Origin: Bradyrhizobium elkanii USDA 76
Lineage (GTDB): Bacteria; Pseudomonadota; Alphaproteobacteria; Rhizobiales; Xanthobacteraceae
Assembly: GCF_023278185.1 (NCBI RefSeq)
Contig: NZ_CP066356.1
Span: 248,001 to 312,000 of the forward strand
Direction of reading: 5' to 3'
Length of the DNA: 64,000 bases
Shown here: one piece after another, positions 60,421-64,000 of the stretch
Layout of the letters: the number at the start of each line of letters is the position of its first letter
How positions within the stretch are numbered: position 1 is the stretch's first letter
Position numbers and translations under genes: made by a program
Notes under the pieces: generated by a model
Seen by the model: only the letters and a program-made list of their open reading frames with translations
The model's database searches: none
What the model was told of the DNA's origin: nothing

Positions 60421-61233
60421 ATGACCCAGACTCTCAAATCACCGATCGGCGGACCCCGGACCACCGCGCGCGCCTTCTTCGTCGCGGACCGCATCAACAC
60501 GTCGGGCCTCGAGCGCGGCGACGTGCTGGCCACGACGCCGCTGGCATTTCGCGTCAATGAAAACGGCGTGGCGATCCTGTTCCGCTACGGCGTCGTCGTC
60601 CTGATCGGCCTCAATGCGCTGGAGGAGGATGAATTCCTGCGCAGCCTGCAGTCGCGCATGACCGGCCTGTTCACGCGGCGCGAGGAGGAGATCGCAATCA
60701 TCGAGCTCGCCGCCGAGAAGGAGGATCAGATTCCGCCGGGCGGCCCGATCTATCTGCAAGGCCTGTCGCCGGAGCGGCTGATCCTGGTCGGCGAGGCGTT
60801 GGCGAAAAGCGTGGTGCTGGCGCGGCACGAGCGCGAGGTCCGGGCGGTCTTCGACACGACCGAGCCGCTTGCACGCGAGCTCGCCAAGGGCGGTCGCGTC
60901 CATGGCGGCCGCGTTGCGATCCTCAAGCACATCGGCAACGCGCTGCTGGTGCGGCATCGCGTGGCCGGACCGGTCGAAGTGTCGGAGAAGCCCGATATCC
61001 TATGGGACAAGCCGCAGCTCGAGCGACTCTACGCCAGGCTCGAGGACGAGTATGAATTGAAGGAGCGTGCGGAATCGCTGAACCGCAAGCTCGCGGTCGT
61101 CGCCGAAACCGCGCAGGTGCTGACCGATATCATCGACACGAGCCGCTCGCTGCGGCTGGAGTTGATCATCGTCTTTCTGATCCTGTTCGAGGTGCTGATC
61201 ACCATCTATCAGCTGGCGATGGCCCGGCACTAA
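60421..61233 (+). CDS. RMD1/DUF155 family membrane-anchored protein
   Basis: 270 residues. Family features: ARAFFVADRINTSGLERGDV, GVAILFRYGVVVLIGLN, RLILVGEALAKSVVLARHE and the DxxWDKPQLERLYARLEDEYELKER helix. One C-terminal TM helix (LELIIVFLILFEVLITIYQL) anchors it, preceded by a long helical coiled segment. Eukaryotic relatives (Rmd1/RMND1) act in mitochondrial translation or meiosis; the bacterial role is not known. Longer frame to 60217 is not used for lack of a ribosome site. Confidence 0.88.
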   Translation: MTQTLKSPIGGPRTTARAFFVADRINTSGLERGDVLATTPLAFRVNENGVAILFRYGVVVLIGLNALEEDEFLRSLQSRMTGLFTRREEEIAIIELAAEKEDQIPPGGPIYLQGLSPERLILVGEALAKSVVLARHEREVRAVFDTTEPLARELAKGGRVHGGRVAILKHIGNALLVRHRVAGPVEVSEKPDILWDKPQLERLYARLEDEYELKERAESLNRKLAVVAETAQVLTDIIDTSRSLRLELIIVFLILFEVLITIYQLAMARH

Positions 61234-61250
61234 TGGGCCTTGCGATTAGC

Positions 61251-61334
61251 GTAGCCCGGATGCAGGGCAGCGAAATCCGGGAGTCCCGGCCAGTCGGTCA
61301 AGTTCGTCCCGGATTGCGCTTCGCTCCGGGCTAC
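61251..61334. repeat. Dispersed inverted repeat (GTAGCCCGGA type)
   Basis: GTAGCCCGGA (61251-61260) and TCCGGGCTAC (61325-61334) enclose GCGAAATCCGGGA...TCCCGGATTGCGC, a known repeat style of these genomes. It lies between RMD1 and the glucosidase gene. Confidence 0.75.
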
Positions 61335-61434
61335 GGCGCCATTTTTCCGTCCCGAATTGTGCGTCATCCCTGAACCGATCGGCCGCCCCGGGCGCGGGGC
61401 CGCCTGGGCCGGGCTGCGAGCTTGGGGGGACCGG

Positions 61435-63042
61435 ATGGATCAGGACAACAGGGACTGGTGGCGGCGCGGCATTTTCTATCAGGTCTATCCGCGCTCGTTT
61501 CAGGATAGCGACGGTGACGGCGTCGGCGATCTCAAGGGGATCATCAAGCGACTGCCCTATCTGACGCGGCTTGGCGTCGACGCGGTGTGGCTGTCGCCGA
61601 TCTTCCCGTCGCCGATGGCCGATTTCGGCTACGATATCTCCGATTACACCGGCATCGATCCGTCGTTCGGGACGATGGAGGATTTCGACGCGTTGATCGC
61701 GGCCGCGCACGATTCCGGCCTCAAGCTGATCCTCGATCTGGTGCCGAACCACACATCCGACCAGCATCCCTGGTTCATCGAGGCGAAGAGCTCGCGCGAC
61801 AACCCCAAACGCGACTGGTACATCTGGCGCGATCCGGCGCCGGACGGCGGCCCGCCCAACAACTGGCTGTCCGAGTTCGGCGGCAGCGCCTGGGCGTATG
61901 ACGAGGCCTCGGGCCAATACTATTATCACGCCTTCCTCGCGCAGCAGCCCGATCTCAACTGGCGCAATCGCGAGGTCAGGGACGCGATCTACGACGTGAT
62001 GCGCTTCTGGCTGCGCAAGGGCGTCGACGGCTTTCGCGTCGACGTGATCTGGCACCTGATCAAGGATGCCGAATTCCGCGATAACCCGACGAACCCGCAT
62101 TATCGCGCGGACCGGCCGCCGCACGAGAAGCTGCTGACGCAATATTCGACCGATCAGCTCGAGGTGCACACCGTCATCACCGAGATGCGCGGCGTCACCG
62201 AAGAATTCGACAACCGCGTGCTGATCGGCGAGATCTATCTGCCGCTGCACCGGCTGGTTGCGTATTACGGCAACGATCTGCGCGGCGCGCAGATGCCGTT
62301 CAACTTCGCGCTGCTGTCGACATTGTGGAGCGCGCGAGCGGTCGAGATGATCATCGCCGATTACGAAAAGGCGCTGCCGCCTGGTGCGTGGCCAAACTGG
62401 GTGCTCGGCAATCACGACCGGCCGCGGGTGGCGAGCCGGGTGGGGCCGGCGCAGGCGCCGGTCGCCGCGATGCTGCTGCTGACGCTGCGCGGCACGCCGA
62501 CGCTCTATTACGGCGACGAGATCGGCATGCGCCAGGTTGCGATTGCGCCGGATCAGGTGCGCGATCCCTTCGAGAAGAACGTGCCGGATATCGGCGTCGG
62601 CCGTGACGGCTGCCGCACGCCGATGCAATGGAGCGCCGAGCGCCATGCCGGCTTCTCGACGGCTCCGCCGTGGCTGCCGCTGGCGCAGGATTTTGCCAGC
62701 GACAATGTCGCAAGTCTCGAGGCGGAGCGGGCGTCGATCCTCAACCTCTACAAGGCGCTGATCGCGCTGCGGCGAAGGCTGCCGCAACTCGTCCATGGCA
62801 GCTATGAGCCGGTGGCGGCGCACGGTGATGTGCTGCTCTACCGGCGGCGCAACACTGAGGGCGTGGCCGTGATCGCGCTGAACTTCGGCGCGGTCGCCGC
62901 GTCGGTCTCCTCAAGCGCGATCGGCTTCAGCAATGAGGTCCTGCTGTCGACCTTGATGGACCGGCAGGGCGAGAAGGTCGAAGGCGTGCTCGATCTGCGC
63001 GCCAATGAGGGCGTGATCCTTGGGCCGCATCAGGACGATTGA
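61435..63042 (+). CDS. GH13 alpha-glucosidase family enzyme
   Basis: 535 residues. Alpha-amylase clan enzyme: IFYQVYPRSFQDSDGDGVGD opening of oligo-1,6-/alpha-glucosidases; nucleophile Asp203 in GFRVDVIWHL, acid-base Glu266 in LIGEIYLP and Asp328 in GNHDRPR, all intact. Likely hydrolyses alpha-glucosides such as maltose, isomaltose or trehalose-related sugars in the cytoplasm (no signal peptide). GGGGGGA lies just upstream of ATG 61435. It converges with the trehalose-synthase-like gene and overlaps it by 13 nt. Confidence 0.93.
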   Translation: MDQDNRDWWRRGIFYQVYPRSFQDSDGDGVGDLKGIIKRLPYLTRLGVDAVWLSPIFPSPMADFGYDISDYTGIDPSFGTMEDFDALIAAAHDSGLKLILDLVPNHTSDQHPWFIEAKSSRDNPKRDWYIWRDPAPDGGPPNNWLSEFGGSAWAYDEASGQYYYHAFLAQQPDLNWRNREVRDAIYDVMRFWLRKGVDGFRVDVIWHLIKDAEFRDNPTNPHYRADRPPHEKLLTQYSTDQLEVHTVITEMRGVTEEFDNRVLIGEIYLPLHRLVAYYGNDLRGAQMPFNFALLSTLWSARAVEMIIADYEKALPPGAWPNWVLGNHDRPRVASRVGPAQAPVAAMLLLTLRGTPTLYYGDEIGMRQVAIAPDQVRDPFEKNVPDIGVGRDGCRTPMQWSAERHAGFSTAPPWLPLAQDFASDNVASLEAERASILNLYKALIALRRRLPQLVHGSYEPVAAHGDVLLYRRRNTEGVAVIALNFGAVAASVSSSAIGFSNEVLLSTLMDRQGEKVEGVLDLRANEGVILGPHQDD

Positions 63043-64000
63043 CGCCGGGTGCGGGGCTCCATGGTATCGATGTCGCTGCGCTTGAGCAGATAGTCGAGCC
63101 CACCGACCCGGTACCAGCGATAGCCGTAGGCCTCCATCAGAAGCTTGTGGCGACCGGCCTCGTCGGCGCGGCTGTGGTCCTCGGTCAGGAGGTTGACCAG
63201 GAGATTGCCGGCGTCGTCGGGCAGCCCGACGTTGAAGGAAATCTCGAGCGGCTTTTCCGCGAAATTGTGCACGAACAGCACCGAGTTGTTACGCCAGTCG
63301 TACCGGATGATCAGGATGGCGGGATTTCGGCTTGCGATAACCCTGAAATCTCCCCAGCCGACCTCGGGAACTTCCTTGCGCATCCGCACGATGCGCTCGG
63401 TCCAGTTCAGCATCGAATTGGGGTCGCGCCGTTGCTTGGCCGCGTTGACGTGCTCATAGCCATACGGTCCATTGTCGATGACGGGAACACATGGCCGATC
63501 GCTTTCGGTGAAGCCGGCGTGCGGCTCGGTCGACCATTGCATCGGCGTGCGCGCGCAACCGCGTTCGGGCAGGTCGAGATTGTCGCCCATGCCGAGTTCA
63601 TCGCCGTAGCGGATCACGGGCGTGCCGGGAAGCGTGCACATCACGCTGTAAGCGAGTTCGATGCGTCGGCGGTCGCCGCCCAGCATGGGCGCAAGCCGTC
63701 GCCGGATGCCCCGGTCGTAGAGCTGCATGCTCTTGTCGGCACCGAATGCCTCGAACACCGTCTCGCGCTGCGGCTTCGACAGGCGGCCGAGGTCGAGTTC
63801 ATCATGATTGCGCAGGAACAAGCCCCATTGTGCGGTCGCGGGCCGTGGCTTGGTCGCCGTCAGTGCCTTCGCCAACGGCTTCGTATCCGCCGACGCCAGC
63901 GCGTAGAACAGATGCTGATTGACGTGGAAGTTGAACATCATGTGCATTCGGTCGCCGTCACGCCCGAAGTATTCCATGTCCGTCTCGGGCAATACGTTGG
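63030..64000 (-). CDS. GH13 trehalose synthase-like enzyme, C-terminal part (5' end outside window)
   Basis: The last ~323 codons of a gene entering from the right. ANVLPETDMEYFGRDGDR, FNFHVNQHLFYALA, FLRNHDELDLGRL, RRRLAPMLGGDRRRIELAYS and GTPVIRYGDELGMGD are typical of maltose alpha-D-glucosyltransferase (TreS) and its relatives. The nucleophile region is outside the window; NHDE holds one of the transition-state residues. A TTG at 63992 is not the real start, since the frame stays open to the edge. Likely interconverts maltose and trehalose. Confidence 0.85.
   Translation of the reverse strand, partial: NVLPETDMEYFGRDGDRMHMMFNFHVNQHLFYALASADTKPLAKALTATKPRPATAQWGLFLRNHDELDLGRLSKPQRETVFEAFGADKSMQLYDRGIRRRLAPMLGGDRRRIELAYSVMCTLPGTPVIRYGDELGMGDNLDLPERGCARTPMQWSTEPHAGFTESDRPCVPVIDNGPYGYEHVNAAKQRRDPNSMLNWTERIVRMRKEVPEVGWGDFRVIASRNPAILIIRYDWRNNSVLFVHNFAEKPLEISFNVGLPDDAGNLLVNLLTEDHSRADEAGRHKLLMEAYGYRWYRVGGLDYLLKRSDIDTMEPRTRRQSS

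Overview
The window looks like part of the chromosome of a soil alphaproteobacterium of the Bradyrhizobium / Nitrobacteraceae group. Grounds: high GC, a Bug-family solute receptor, a DUF3551 secreted protein, BioR control of a bioBFDA operon, a ~180-kDa-type NAD-glutamate dehydrogenase, and several families of dispersed palindromic repeats of the kind that litter these genomes. There is no phage, plasmid, CRISPR or rRNA signature; one tRNA-Arg(CCG) is present.

Layout. 0-5.8 kb: a cut-off VOC gene, a Bug receptor, a DUF3551 protein, an ArsR/SRPBCC/DUF899/DUF1428 stress cluster, and a three-gene operon (membrane protein, winged-helix regulator, second-copy UppS). 6-14 kb: a BchE-like B12-binding radical SAM enzyme, small proteins, threonine ammonia-lyase, a DUF1697 pair, a LuxR-type regulator and an alpha/beta hydrolase. 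14.3-19.3 kb: an RND efflux pair and a GreA-like factor. 19.5-24.4 kb: bioR with bioBFDA. 24.5-32.8 kb: a YXWGXW-repeat secreted protein, an MFS transporter / LysR / haloacid dehalogenase / CoA-transferase catabolic cluster, a pentapeptide-repeat protein, a YbaK-type deacylase and a CBS protein. 33-37 kb: a flavin monooxygenase and a divergent AcoR-type sigma-54 activator. 37.4-42.2 kb: NAD-GDH. 42.6-47.1 kb: an arsenic-type resistance segment (two ArsR, flavoprotein with Cys-rich tail, two MFS) ending at tRNA-Arg. 47.5-64 kb: two luciferase-like monooxygenases, hydrolases, a GGDEF/EAL protein, a HisKA_2-type kinase, an SDR, a kinase pseudogene split by an inverted repeat, a DHA2-type MFS pump, a PHB-depolymerase-type esterase, an MBL hydrolase, an RMD1 protein and two convergent GH13 enzymes, the last cut by the window edge.

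The most informative regulatory readings are these. Two perfect ACTTTG-N5-CAAAGT palindromes frame the UppS operon, one over its promoter and one over the uppS start codon. A consensus -24/-12 sigma-54 promoter plus a TGTTGC/GCAACA half-site array lies between the monooxygenase and its activator. Inverted BioR-type boxes sit at bioB and at bioR. A 14-bp motif is shared by the arsR and flavoprotein promoters. An ArsR operator lies over a probably leaderless start at 1821. These were read by eye; no alignment, search or folding program was run.
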